Origin: Adineta steineri
Lineage: Eukaryota; Rotifera; Eurotatoria; Adinetida; Adinetidae
Direction of reading: 5' to 3'
Length of the DNA stretch: 64,000 bases
Assembly (NCBI GenBank): GCA_905250115.1
Contig: CAJNOI010000102.1
Location: 62,001-126,000, forward strand
The first letter of the stretch is position 1; each line of letters opens with the position of its first letter. The position numbers and the translations under genes were made by a program. This document shows positions 45,213 through 56,978 of this stretch, piece by piece. The notes beneath the pieces are model-generated. The model made no database searches and was not told the origin of the DNA. It worked only from the letters and a program-made list of their open reading frames with translations.

Positions 45213-46527
45213 AACAGCATGTTGTCAAGCCATGACTGAACATCTTCATTATTTAATCGATTATTTTTTAACTCATCATACTGTTATACTAGAGGCACAG
45301 AATATAATCGTGTGCGGACGCAGCCATACTAGGAAAACTTTTAAAACTTAAAGATTTTTTCTTACCCTTTGCTGAGGATTGATTTTCCACGTATGGGAAT
45401 TTTTTTATGTTTTAACGACGTAGTCTGCACCTCTGTGTTATACAGTTAAGTCTTTTAAAGTGCCTTTTAGAAATAAAAACAGCAAAGATTAGCTATCATC
45501 TTGACGGTGGGCTGGGTGTGAGATGAATATAATACTCACACCCACACCCACCCATCTTGAGGGTGAGGGTATGGATGAGGAGAGAAGACACCTACATCCA
45601 CCCATTCTCAATGAAGGGTGTGAGTATGCGCGCATAAGCAAAGATGTAGAAAGTATAGTCATCTTTCATACACATCCACACTCTTAAAATCAATCTGAAT
45701 CAAAGATGTTCATCGTCACTGACAACTCACCAATGTCAGATTGCAAGGAATATTAGATAATTGATGTGAGCTTCACGGCTTTGATTATGTTTGAATAGAA
45801 TTTTTTCTACTAATGCATAAGATCCACCCATCTATTCACAAAGTTTTGCTTTTGCATATATTGAATTTCTAGTTGAATTTATGCGTCTTTTTTTTATGTC
45901 TCCTGGAAGAATACATCGTATCGTGATGAATAATTCTGTTTTTTTTATCTATCTGATACAAAAATACTTATTGCGCATAGAGAAATAAAGAACGTGATTA
46001 AAAGTGAATTCTGACAAAGCAGATTATTTAACAGAGTCAAACAAAAAAATAATATCCAACTAATCATGACTTATTCATTGACGTCAATCATTTATTGACG
46101 ATGATAGTTGATGTCTTATTTTCAGTTAAAGCACGTCCGATGATTAATGCAGATTTTCATCAATTCTCTCCTTTCTCTTCATTACGTTCTTCTTCACTAA
46201 AATCAAAGATTTTCTATAAAAGCGAAAAAAAAGATCACGTTAAATTTAAATTTCATTCTATGTTTTCGAATTTGGAAACGAATGAAATTGAATGATCAAC
46301 TTTGTTCATTAGTCCAATCTAGATTCAATTTTTTTAATTTACCTACGATGAAATCTTCTCTAGAAAACTATTTTTTCTCTTTGTATATTAGGTTGGAAGA
46401 AATGAATGAGAGAGAAACATATAATTAGAGAGAAAATCTACAATGAGCGTCATTTTGTTTTCATCGAGGACAAAGAAGAAGATTATTTTATTAGTTAACT
46501 AATTTATCGAAAAAAGAATCTTGTGGA
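45213..46527. other. Intergenic with three tandem fold-back elements
   Basis: Besides the cluster at 45499-45688, no gene is supported. A 66-aa ORF at 46095 has no motif or homologue that I recognise. Confidence 0.45.
45499..45688. repeat. Cluster of three telomere-like fold-back elements
   Basis: Three units lie end to end: about 45499-45558 (ATCTTGACGGTGG to CACCCACCCATCTTGAG), 45557-45611 (GAGGGTGAGGGTATGG to CCTACATCCACCCATTCTCA) and 45614-45688 (GAAGGGTGTGAGTATG to CACATCCACACTCTTAAA). Each is its own hairpin, and the first two share the ATCTTGA boundary. Confidence 0.7.
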
Positions 46528-49500
46528 ATGATGTGGAATAACTACGCATTTGTCATAATTCTTCTGTTCGTTCCCAGCAATGAAACAACAGGTAAATACT
46601 TTTATTTATCACATACTCAAGATCAACTATTGCACAAAAATGACAGTATTGATTAGAGTTTTAGTTGAATGAAAGAGAGTGAAATAACAGATATACAAGT
46701 TGACAGAAACTTCTGTTATATATCCAAAAGTGATGATTCTCATTTCTTCTAGACTCCAATCTAACTCATTTAGAGAATACATCTCTCTACAGTGAGTCGT
46801 TCTATTGTTAAACTGTGTTGAAATTATAAAATATTGTCATAACTACCAGTGATGAAATGAGTTATATGGTGTCACATTGGAAAAATCTTTGAATTGTTTA
46901 GTTCAAAAAACAATTTCGTATCTAAAATTATGTTCAAAGCCCATACTAGGTGAGAGTATTGGTGTGGTGAGTGCGGGTAATATTCTTTTCACTCTTACTC
47001 ACACTTTCACCCACATCCTCAAGATCGATACTTATTGTAAGGACACTAAATAGATATTTTATTTCATTTCTCTATTGAAAACTTTACTCTAAAACAAACG
47101 ATTGACTTCTTATTAGTAAACAGAGTGAAAAGCAAACTAAGGATATTTTTCTTTATTCTAAATGCAAATACTCATTGATTTCTTTCATTCAATAGATAAC
47201 TCATCACTAATAAAATCAATGTATTCGTCATCATTGACACCAAACAGTTCAATTTATTATGAAGATTGTTCAGAGTTATATTCGTATTATGAAGCAATAC
47301 AAATGAACGTCACTATAACTGGATATTATAGTTTTCTAATCAACAGCGACATGAAAACCATGGACGCTTTTATCTACACGAATAACTTCAATCCATTCGA
47401 TGTGTCCAAAAATGTACTGAGCCATGGTGAAGACTCTGATAATCAAGGTCAATTTAAAATCACAGCTGCTCTTCAAACCAAGATGATATATGTTGTTGTT
47501 ATAACAACATCTTCTCGAAATTCAACAGGGATCTTTTCAATTCAAGTATTGGGCCCAAGTTACATCAATTTCAGTCGTATTTGTGAGTATCTATAGCATT
47601 TTAATGGATAATCAATTGCACATATCCATCATCAGTAGAAAATATAGATAAACTCAATCTACAAAATAATAAATAATCACTTTCAGTCACTTTCGGTAAA
47701 TATATCTGAGAGAGAAAGTAATATTGCAAACTGTTTACACTTATTTCTATATTATGCAAAATTGAATCGATTTTCTTTTTCATTAGTGAATACGTCATCA
47801 GTTGTTCAAACAGTTTATACATCAAAATTGACAGCGAACAGTTCAAGGTACTTACGTAGTTGTTCACTGTCAAGTTCTTACTATAAAGCGATACTAGTGA
47901 ATGTTCGTAGAACTGGTCTTTACACTTTCTTCAGCAAAAGCAATATGGACACATACGGTTCTATTTACAAAGATTATTTCAATCCATCCAATCCATTTGA
48001 AAATCGACTCTTAGCCAATGCTTTCAGCTGCAATCAACGTCAGTTTAGATTCACAATTGCTCTTGAAACTAGTGTCACATACATATTGATTGTGACCACC
48101 GTTTACGACCACGTGACAGGTGCATTCTCGATCTCTGCATCCGGTCCAGATAATGTTGATCTCAAGGATATTAGTAAGTACTTGCACTACATTGTAAGAG
48201 GAGAGCTGTATACAAACAGTCACATTAAATATATCAAATAACAGAATATTGCCAACAGGATCAGGACAATCGATCGCTAATTTGATGTGACTAATATTAT
48301 CGGGGCTTCGAGTACAGAAAAATATTGATAGACTCGCTCAGCTGCGACATGCCCTTCGATATTAAGCGTGCATGAGACATGACTTATGATGCTCAACTTT
48401 CTTTGTTTCAGTCAATTAAGCGCTATCATAAATCTTGAGTGTTGTTTTTGTTTTCACCGTATAGGTTCTCCATCAGTTACACGAATACCATATTCATTAG
48501 CTGTAGAATCGAAACATTTATCAAAGTTGACTACGAATAGTCAAACATATTCTCGAGATTGTCGAAAATCAGACTATTACTATCAAACTATACGAATGAA
48601 CGTAGTGGAAACTGGATACTATGCTCTGAGCGGTTCTAGCAGTATGGGTACATTTGGTTATATTTACAAAGATGATTTCAATCCAATGAATCCTTTCGAG
48701 AATCTACTCTCACAGAATTATCGAAGTTGTAGTGATCAAGATTTCATGTTCATCGTTTATCTTCACACTGGCACAAAATATATTTTAGTGGTGACAACAT
48801 CTTCTCCAAATACGACAGGAAACTTTTCCATTCTAACATCTGGTCCAAATAATATCATACTTGCTCCTTACAGTAAGTATTTTCTATTATTTGTACATCA
48901 TCAACAGTGAATTACAACAGCCCATTGCACTCCATTTTCTCTCTTGAATAATAAAAGATTTGAGAATTTCAGATAGATCGTATAGTTTTTCTTCCAATCA
49001 GATAAGAACAGGAATGTAGAAATGTAATCTCAACACGACATGCCATGTATTTCTCTCTTTAGAGCAAAGTCTAACCAGTTGTTTCATTGGTCAAAAATGT
49101 CAGTTCTATAAAAAAAACATTGGTATCACTCTCGATGATATTTTACGTGATGAAATTCGACCGAACATGACATTCACCGATCAAACAATATTGATGAAAA
49201 TCAATGCCGCTTTAACGATGATTATGTTTATTGGAGGTTTAATCAATAGTATTTTGTCTCTATTAACATTTCAAAGTAAAGATTTACGAAAAGTTGGATG
49301 TGGGATTTATCTCTTCGCATCATCAATTACTTCTATTCTTACAATCAGCATGTTTGTAGTAAAGTTCTGGTTTGTCGTTCTCACTCAGATGAATCTATCG
49401 ATTCGTCTTTCTGTTGTTCGAGGAGGCTGTGTATCGATCGAACCACTTCTCAAGCTTTGTCTATATGTGGATGCTTGGCTCAATGCTTGTGTAGCCATTG

Positions 49501-50105
49501 AAAGAGCGATTCTCGTTTTCAAAGGAGTTAACTTCAATAAACAAAAAAGTCGACGCATAGCTCGATGGATAATTCTTATCTTACCATTCTGTATCATCGG
49601 TTCAATCATTCACGAACCTATTCATCGAGAATTACGTGAAGTAAATAAAGAGACAAACAAAGTGGATATCAACAGATGGTGTTTAACTCATTATTCTCCT
49701 TCTCTTCAACAATACAATACAATTATCTTATTTTTTCATCTTATTGGTCCATGTATTATCAATCTTGGTTCTGCTTTATTCATCATATTTGGATCAGCTC
49801 AACAACGATCAACAGCTCAGACAAGTCGAACTCCAAGAGAACATATTTATAATCAATTTAGTGAACACAAACAATTATTAATTAGTCCAATTATTCTTCT
49901 AATTTTGTCCTTACCTCGTCTTAGTATGTCAATGTTATCTGAATGTATCAATCCATCTAACCATCGGCTATTATTTCTTTTTGGTTACTTTATTTCATTT
50001 ACTCCATCGATGCTTATCTTTATTATCTTTGTCCTTCCTTCAGCATTGTACAGAAAAAAATTTCAAGAAACATTCAGACGACCGCGACGATTAGTTCATC
50101 CATAA
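46528..50105 (+). CDS. 7TM receptor with three tandem beta-type ectodomains
   Basis: Five exons, all joined in phase 1: 46528-46591 (signal peptide, YAFVIILLFVPS), 47196-47582, 47787-48173, 48465-48872 and 49063-50105, giving 762 aa. Exons 2-4 each encode one ectodomain repeat of about 130 aa with the pattern SYYKAI-VNV--TG-Y-F, GSIYKDYFNPSNPFENRL, YILIVTT and TGAFSISASGP. This looks like bacterial pre-peptidase-C-type beta domains. Exon 5 encodes a short Cys-containing linker and a rhodopsin-like 7TM core with AIERAILVF at the end of TM3 and a basic tail. Plasma-membrane receptor; the ectodomain may bind sugars or protein. Exons 2 and 3 are exactly 387 nt each, supporting exon duplication. 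Each exon also forms a deceptive stand-alone ORF. Confidence 0.85.
46950..47024. repeat. Telomere-like fold-back element (intronic)
   Basis: GGTGAGAGTATTGGTGTGG opposite CACTTTCACCCACATCCT, then CAAGAT. Lies in intron 1 of the multi-domain receptor gene. Confidence 0.6.
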
Positions 50106-50376
50106 TCAATATTTCTTCATTGTTTCAGAACTTTTCTAATTTATTGATATAGTGTTCGCTTCACTTTGATAAATTATCGAGAAATGTCGATCAAACCATT
50201 AACCTGTTGAAAAATGAAGACGAGATCTCACAAGTTTTGAAAGTATTTTTTCTGAAAAAAGTTCTCAGCTTTGTTATTTAATAAAATATTATGTCAATGT
50301 TGTTTTCATCCCTAAAAATATTATTTATAAACTGAAAATGATTAGACAAATGTCAGACTCACGATAAAAAGGAATT

Positions 50377-50437
50377 TGAGGGTAAGTGTGGGTATTTAAA
50401 AGATAAATCCAAACCCACATCCACTCATCCACACTGT
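50377..50437. repeat. Telomere-like fold-back element
   Basis: TTGAGGGTAAGTGTGGGT opposite AACCCACATCCACTCATCCA. Confidence 0.6.
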
Positions 50438-50596
50438 CACTGTTGCTTATCCTGTCTGTTTTCGGTGAAAACGAAAAAATACCATTTTTTCTTACTGTTC
50501 TGTTCGTTGTTGTCGAATTCTGAGTAGTCTTCTGAGGTTACAATAAAGAAAATTGCAAGAAAGAAAGTAACCTTCACAATCAATATTTGAAGTATC

Positions 50597-50668
50597 ATTG
50601 AGAGTGATTGTATGTGGGTGTGGAGCTGAGTTAAAGATAGACAAATCTAGACCATACCCACACCCTCT
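50597..50668. repeat. Telomere-like fold-back element
   Basis: TTGAGAGTGATTGTATGTGG opposite CATACCCACACCCTCTA. Confidence 0.6.
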
Positions 50669-51050
50669 ATTAAATATTAACTAAAAGTTTAAGATAACAG
50701 ACATGTTTTTCGTATGAATATAATGGCTAAAGAAACAATAAAAGACATTATGAAATTTGATACTTCAGTTCGTGACAAAATTTTACTAAAAACACGTATC
50801 TTTCGTTATTAATATTAGTTGCTATTTTTTGTATCTTTCCAGGATCAGAAATAAAAAGAAACATAAAATGAAACAATTAATGTATATTCAAAAAAAACTA
50901 ATATTCTACTCGTTCTGTATGTGTTGCAATAAAGTTGTGCGATATGTTGGAAAAAAACAAGAAGATTAAAAAAAACGAAGCAAGATTGATGCGAGTTACC
51001 GAACACAACTATTCTTGACAATATCGAGTCTCTTTATTCATTCATACATA

Positions 51051-51563
51051 ATGGGCGGTGCAGAAAGTACTACGATCGACAATAAAACTAGTTCTTCTGA
51101 ATTAAATCATGTATCTAACGAAGAAGTACTTTTCGGTGCTGTCGAAACTAATAATGTGTCTATTGTAAAGAATTTCAAGAAAGATGAACTTCGACACTTA
51201 TGTCAAATACGTCGTCGTTTTCCTTCTGAATGGTCATCGCCACACGAAGAAGCACAAACAGCTTATCAACGTGCATGTCTTCTGGGCCATAGAGATATTG
51301 TACAATGTATGTTGAATGCTGGTATTGAAGTTGCTCAAAAATTTTCTGGTGGTGATTCGCGTTCTACTATGCGTGGAGCATTTATGTTTGCTTGTCAGTC
51401 ACGCTCGATGCCGACAATTCTAGCTTTACTCGACGCTGGTGCGCCTATTAACAAAGATGGCTCATGTTCTCTCGCCTATGCTGACTCATTTCTACCTAAT
51501 ATTTCTATCACTAATTTATATGACCCCCGACAAGCCCCCTGGGAGTTTCTCTATCCCATTTGA
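51051..51563 (+). CDS. Short ankyrin-type protein, probable N-myristoylation
   Basis: The ATG at 51051 gives MGGAESTTID, which fits the MGxxxS/T myristoylation pattern, so this start is preferred over an upstream in-frame one; 170 aa. Two ankyrin-like units are visible: AYQRACLLGHRDIVQCMLNA near residues 77-96 and AFMFACQSRSMPTILALLDA near 114-133, followed by GAPINKDG. Likely a membrane-tethered adaptor. The stop codon TGA is the first part of the TTGAGGGTGTGGG end of a fold-back element, so the original C-terminus may have been cut by its insertion. Confidence 0.65.
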   Translation: MGGAESTTIDNKTSSSELNHVSNEEVLFGAVETNNVSIVKNFKKDELRHLCQIRRRFPSEWSSPHEEAQTAYQRACLLGHRDIVQCMLNAGIEVAQKFSGGDSRSTMRGAFMFACQSRSMPTILALLDAGAPINKDGSCSLAYADSFLPNISITNLYDPRQAPWEFLYPI

Positions 51564-51667
51564 GGGTGTGGGTTTGATTGTAAACAAAAAACATCTTCAC
51601 ACACCGAGACGCACATCACCGACTCGTACCCTCATCCACACCCACACCCACACCCACCCACACCCTC
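51559..51667. repeat. Telomere-like fold-back element overlapping a gene end
   Basis: TTGAGGGTGTGGGTTTG opposite CACACCCACACCCACCC, then ACACCCTCG, about 109 nt. It overlaps the last codon region of the ankyrin gene. Confidence 0.75.
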
Positions 51668-51944
51668 GTTCTCCGTTCGTCTCACGTCTGATATCATTAT
51701 ACATTACCCTTTAGATTATCTTTTGTGGTTGTTACTTTCAGACATATTCATCTCTGTCATTCATGACCTTACTTGAACATCTTTTGGTAACCGAAGTATC
51801 TCAATGATCATATATTCTAAATCCGATGAATACTATCAAAACAATTAAATATTATGAGTAACTACACACTGTCAAACTAAGAGAACATATTTAAAAGGAT
51901 AATTAAAGTTATCGTATTAATTGTAACTTTTGTAAATCATGGTG

Positions 51945-52290
51945 ACCCGACATCTGAGCGCCTAACAATTGAGCCCCGACAGTTGAGCTCCCGATATAGA
52001 GAAGATAATAGGGAACACAGAAAACTCGTATGTGATTATTAGATGAATTTTAAAGTGACGCACACAGATATGCGAAATCTTTCGATGGTACTAATGGCCA
52101 GCTATAACACCCACACCCTCACTAGTATCTTCTTTTTATATTGATTACAAGAGAAATGTATTTTAAAAGAGCACGCGCTCTGTTTAATTTCTGATGTTTA
52201 TGTTATTCTGGTGAAGTAAAATTACTTTCTGGTGCTCGCTAATTTCTTCTCTATATCTGGGGCTCAACTGTCGGTGTACTGTTAATCATA
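51945..52290. repeat. Inverted-repeat element (MITE-like)
   Basis: CCGACAGTTGAGCTCCCGAT, then ATAGAGAAGAT (51976-52006), is mirrored by ATTTCTTCTCTATATCTGGG, then GCTCAACTGTCGG (52242-52274). The left end also has a second GAGCCCC / GAGCGCC motif. About 235 nt lie between the arms, including a half fold-back motif (AACACCCACACCCTCA at 52107). No ORF. Confidence 0.6.
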
Positions 52291-52499
52291 ATACACTAAT
52301 ATATAAGAGCAGAAAAGCAAAGATATTTGTTTTTATTTGAGGTGGAATATTGAAGTATATGTTAAGTCAGTAAAAATATGGAAGAAAACAGTTCGAGGGC
52401 GTCGTAAAATAAGAATTCTTCTAACTAAAGTATTGTTTGGAGTTTGAACTACTTGCAAGAAAAGAATAAGATAACTGAAAGTTAATTTGTTTGAGATAA

Positions 52500-55489
52500 T
52501 TAATATAATTCTGCACTATTTAAATAACCAGTATTACCATATCCACCAGTAACTAACACTTTTCCGTTTGATAATACAGATGCTGTGTGTTTTTCTCGTG
52601 CACTATTCATGCTACCAGTAGTTGTCCAAGTACTTGTGGATGGATCATACAGCTCAACACTATTTAAGGCAACACTATTGTCATCTCCACCAGTAACTAA
52701 TACTAGTCCATTTGATAATACAGATGCTGTGTGAGAATCTCGTGCATTATTCATATTACCAGTAGTTGTCCAAGTACTTGTTGACGAATCATATAGCTCA
52801 GCACTATTTGAATCACCAACACCAATTCCACCAGTAACTAATACTAGTGCACTTGATAATATAGATGCTGTGTGGTAACCCCGCGCATTATTCATGCTAC
52901 CAGTAGTTGTCCAAGTGCTTGTTGATGGATCATACAGCTCAGCACTATTTGAATAATTACCATTCCATCCACCAGTAACTAATACTAGTCCATTTAATAA
53001 TATAGATGCTGTGTGGTAACCTCGCGCATTATTCATGCTTCCGGTAGTTGTCCAAGTGCCTGCTGATGGATCATATAACTCAGCACTATTTAAATAACCG
53101 GTATTACCAATTCCACCAGTAACTAATACTTTTCCATTTGATAATACAGATGCTGTGTGATAATATCGTGCATTAGTCATGCTATCAGTAGTTGTCCAAG
53201 TACCTGTTAATGGATCATACAGCTCAGCACCATTGGTACCTCCACCAGCAACTAATACTTTTCCATTTGATAGCATAGATGCTGTGTGAAAATATCGTGT
53301 ATCAGTCATGTTACCAGTAGTTATCCAAGTACCTGTTGATGAATCATACAGCTCAGCACTATTTAGAAGACCGCTATAATCATTCCCACCAGTGACCAAA
53401 ACTTTTCCATTTAATAATACAGATGCTGTGTGACCCCAACGTGCATTAGTCATATTACCAGTAGAAAACCACCCTAGAAGTTACAATTTTATATAGTTAG
53501 ACGATACAACATTATATAATCAAGCAATCAATATTCATCATTCTAAAAACGACAGTCTTCAATATGTCTGTTTTATATCACCTCAAACTTATGTGGACCG
53601 AGAATAGCAGTCAAATCTATTGCACAAAATTTCTTCACATACCGGTATCACAGTCTTCAGTTGTCTATATTTTCTATTTCCTTTCTTATCTCAATCAAAT
53701 ATATAAAACATGTTTATCTCAAATTGACCACTGTGATGATCACACTGACTAATGTATTTCTCAATTCTCTAGAAATTTTACAAGTTATGCTTGAAAGATA
53801 TTCAACAGAGTGAAAAGTATGAACTTCCCATCAACTCTTTCATAATTCTCTGGATATCACAATCAAAATAATGAGTTATTCACAACATTTCCTTTTCAAT
53901 AATCTATGCATAGATATGAAAAGAACTATATAGCATTCATCACCGGAACTAATATAAAACATGATTTAATGAGAAAATGAGTGATTAATCTCGAAGTCTC
54001 TGATAATTCACTATCAAATCATTGTTAGTTCTCCATTAATTTACACAAAAATTTACCTATTCAGTTTATTTTGACTCTATTCTTAGTCATATTTTATATC
54101 TAATAAAATGCTCTTCTTAAATTTGTTAGCACAAAAACAATTTTTCGTTAATTCACCATTTACATCTTGCTATACAATGAACACTATTATAGAGAAAACA
54201 AACCTATACAAATATTCCAAACATGGACTAAAAGATTAATCTAAAGTTAAAGATAGTGTTCAATGTCTAATTATATAGTTCACTCGATCATCTCATCAAT
54301 CAAGACAAGATAGATGAGACAGTTATTGATCACAGAATGATAATCTTGGATTTTCTATCAGAAGTAATTCACCTTCACATATAATTTGTTCCAACATTTC
54401 ATTTCAGATGATTCATCTATTTTACAATAAGTGTAACATAGATGGTTAGCATTATCGCCGAAATAATATTTAACATAACTTTAAATTATTACTATTAGAA
54501 CACCAACAGCAACAGAAAAGGGACGAATAAATAAAAATATGAAACCAAGCAAAATATAAATTTTACTTGAGATAATCCTTCAAGACGATTTGTATACTTC
54601 AATCTATTCATTGATATTATTTTATTATTTAATGCAACAAATGTAAATATAAAAGCATGTTACAAAAGTTTATCCCACAATATTCAGTTCAAAAACAAAC
54701 AATATTGATTTATTATGAAACCATAATCTCGTATTCTATCAACTAAATCATATATGAAATTGTTTTAATATCTCATTCAATAGGTAAACTGAGCACTTCA
54801 ACATACTTCAGCTCTTCACCCCTTTTTCGTTTCTCATGTTAATTAACAATGCATATCACACATCTATATTCTATCTATTACATTTCTTTCCACTACAAGA
54901 AAATTATCACTCGACAGAAGTGTTGTACAAACGAATGATACCTTATTTATAACTATGAATACAATGAATTGTTCTAATTGAGTGTGATGAAGTCTAAAAT
55001 GTATATAATCTATATATCAGTACCTGTTTTACATATTTGTGTTGCTAAGAATGGTAAACATACTGCTTGTGATGAACAACATGAATTAATAACACATATT
55101 GAATTATTTGATGAACATGTTTGTGTAATATTATCACATCTTTCTAATATTGAACATAAAACACCAGGTGCGCAATAACTAATATTATTTATTGTTCGAT
55201 AATCATAACAAGGTGTTGATGATGAAAGACAATTATTGTTACCATTTAAGCTTGTATTACATTGTTGTAAAGAACAGTTTGATGTTGAATTCCATGCTGA
55301 ATGAGCTGATGAAGATAATATAAACTGAATAGAGGCATTATTTTCACTACAAGAATAATTAGGTAATTGTGTAGTTTGTCCTATAAAATTCATTTATGTT
55401 GTGATAGAGTGAGAGGAAAACAGATAATCTAGCAAACCTTGTACAGATGAAACGGATATAATGAAAAACAAAACAACGATAGATCGCAT
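52500..55489 (-). CDS. Secreted Cys-rich / Kelch-repeat protein
   Basis: Three exons joined in phase 1: 55489-55438 (signal peptide MRSIVVLFFIISVSSVQ), 55380-55024 and 53473-52500, giving 460 aa. Exon 2 is a Cys- and Asn/Ser-rich extracellular module (CSLQQCNTSL, CCSSQAVCLPFLATQICKTG) with many N-glycosylation sites. Exon 3 has seven Kelch repeats of the type MNNARGYHTASILSNGLVLVTGG, with SAELYDPSTSTWTTTGSM between. The bacterial-like signature matches the PAN-Kelch genes, but the N-terminal module differs. The 1.55-kb intron is long for this genome. The 5' part lies in the right duplication arm and the Kelch exon in the spacer. Predicted extracellular binding protein. Confidence 0.8.
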
Positions 55490-56978
55490 TACTTTTTGTG
55501 TGATGAATGAAAAAATAAAGTATGCACAACAATGAATGATTTTTCTTTACTCTGTTTTTCTACCACTTCCTACATTTCTCTTTTAGTAGAAAGAGCATAA
55601 AACTGTTTCTCTCAACACTTATTTGTGTCCTTGGAATCGAAAATGCATTCCTTTTATTTTGAGTAGTTTATGTGTTTACATGTTTTTAAACGTTGATTTT
55701 GTAAACGTTTGCCAAAGAAAGATTCATAAGTACCTATGATTTTCATTTCATCAACATTTTATTTCATGATGTATTTTTGTTTTTATCAACGACTGTTCCC
55801 TTTTGTTATTTCATCACAACTAAAATCATGACATTTCTTCGATCGAAATTTAAAATATTATCAGTTATGTGATCTTGTTTTGATAAACAAAAGTAAAAAA
55901 AGCATCTCTGGAATAGATTCATGTTTACTTGATAGTTTCTCTATATTAGTTCATTTATTGCGCACAAGTCTTCGAACATAAATAAGTGATTCAGCTATTA
56001 TTTTAATACTCTTCTCATTACTTTATGTTCTTATTTTTCATGTGACTGTTATTTTTTGAAACGCATTTCTCTTACCCAAATTAAAAAATATTTTAGATAA
56101 AATGATCAGATATGATACTAATTTAGTTAATGTTATTAATATTAATGTTATTAATATTAATGTTATTAATATTAATGTTATTAATAGTAGTTTTCAGAAA
56201 AGGAGATCATTTCTTATTTTTTTAAATTTATTGTTATGGAAAAATGAAGAATAATTCTTTATCTTTATATTTAGAAACAGCAAAATTTTAGTCTTAAAGA
56301 AACAATTGTTCATTGGGTTCAGTTATAATTGATGAGATGATATTATTAATGAGTTGAAAACGATCGAATACTTGGTATAAATAAAACGAGAGTTTATGTT
56401 ATGAAATAAGAACGAGAAATGATTTTCTGACGATTAATATTAATCTGTTATGAGTTTATTTTTGTAATTGTGTAAAGAATTATTACGAATATTGAGAAAT
56501 GAATATAATGATAATATGCGTAACTAAAATTTAAGAAAGACAATGTAAACAACAAAGACAGATACATAAATGATTTATTGAAAAAGAGAGATGATTATTT
56601 GTTTGAAATGTTTTCATCCTTTTTTGATGTATGGAGAAAGAATCTTAACTTATGAGCATATGAAAAGAATAGAATCAAAGATGATTATGTATTTTATGAG
56701 TGTTTTTAAAAGATATTGATTTGCAATGTCAATATAAATAAGTGATGAATAGAATTTATGATCTTGTTTATCTGCAGTAAGAATATTGTTTATTCTTTAT
56801 TTGCTTCTGTTTTATTATACAATGTATCAATTTCTATATTAAATTTTGTTGATAGAAAATTATGAGAAAATCAAACAAATAGTATCTACAATATTATTGT
56901 GAGTGATAATTCAATTGAATATTTTTTTTAGTATTATAAAAAAGATAATATTTCTTCATCAATTTATTTATAAAAAAA
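55490..56978. other. Intergenic (right arm), no gene seen
   Basis: Counterpart of 30328-31767. AT-rich; only the tandem expansion at 56126 stands out. Confidence 0.45.
56126..56190. repeat. 15-bp tandem repeat, about four copies
   Basis: TAATGTTATTAATAT repeated about four times. The left arm has a single unit at the equivalent place (about 31115-31130), so the array expanded after the duplication. Confidence 0.8.

Larger units (their letters stand above)
50106..51050. other. Intergenic, two fold-back elements
   Basis: Elements at 50377-50437 and 50597-50668; otherwise AT-rich. No coding signal. Probable promoter DNA of the ankyrin gene at its right edge, with no box identified. Confidence 0.45.
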
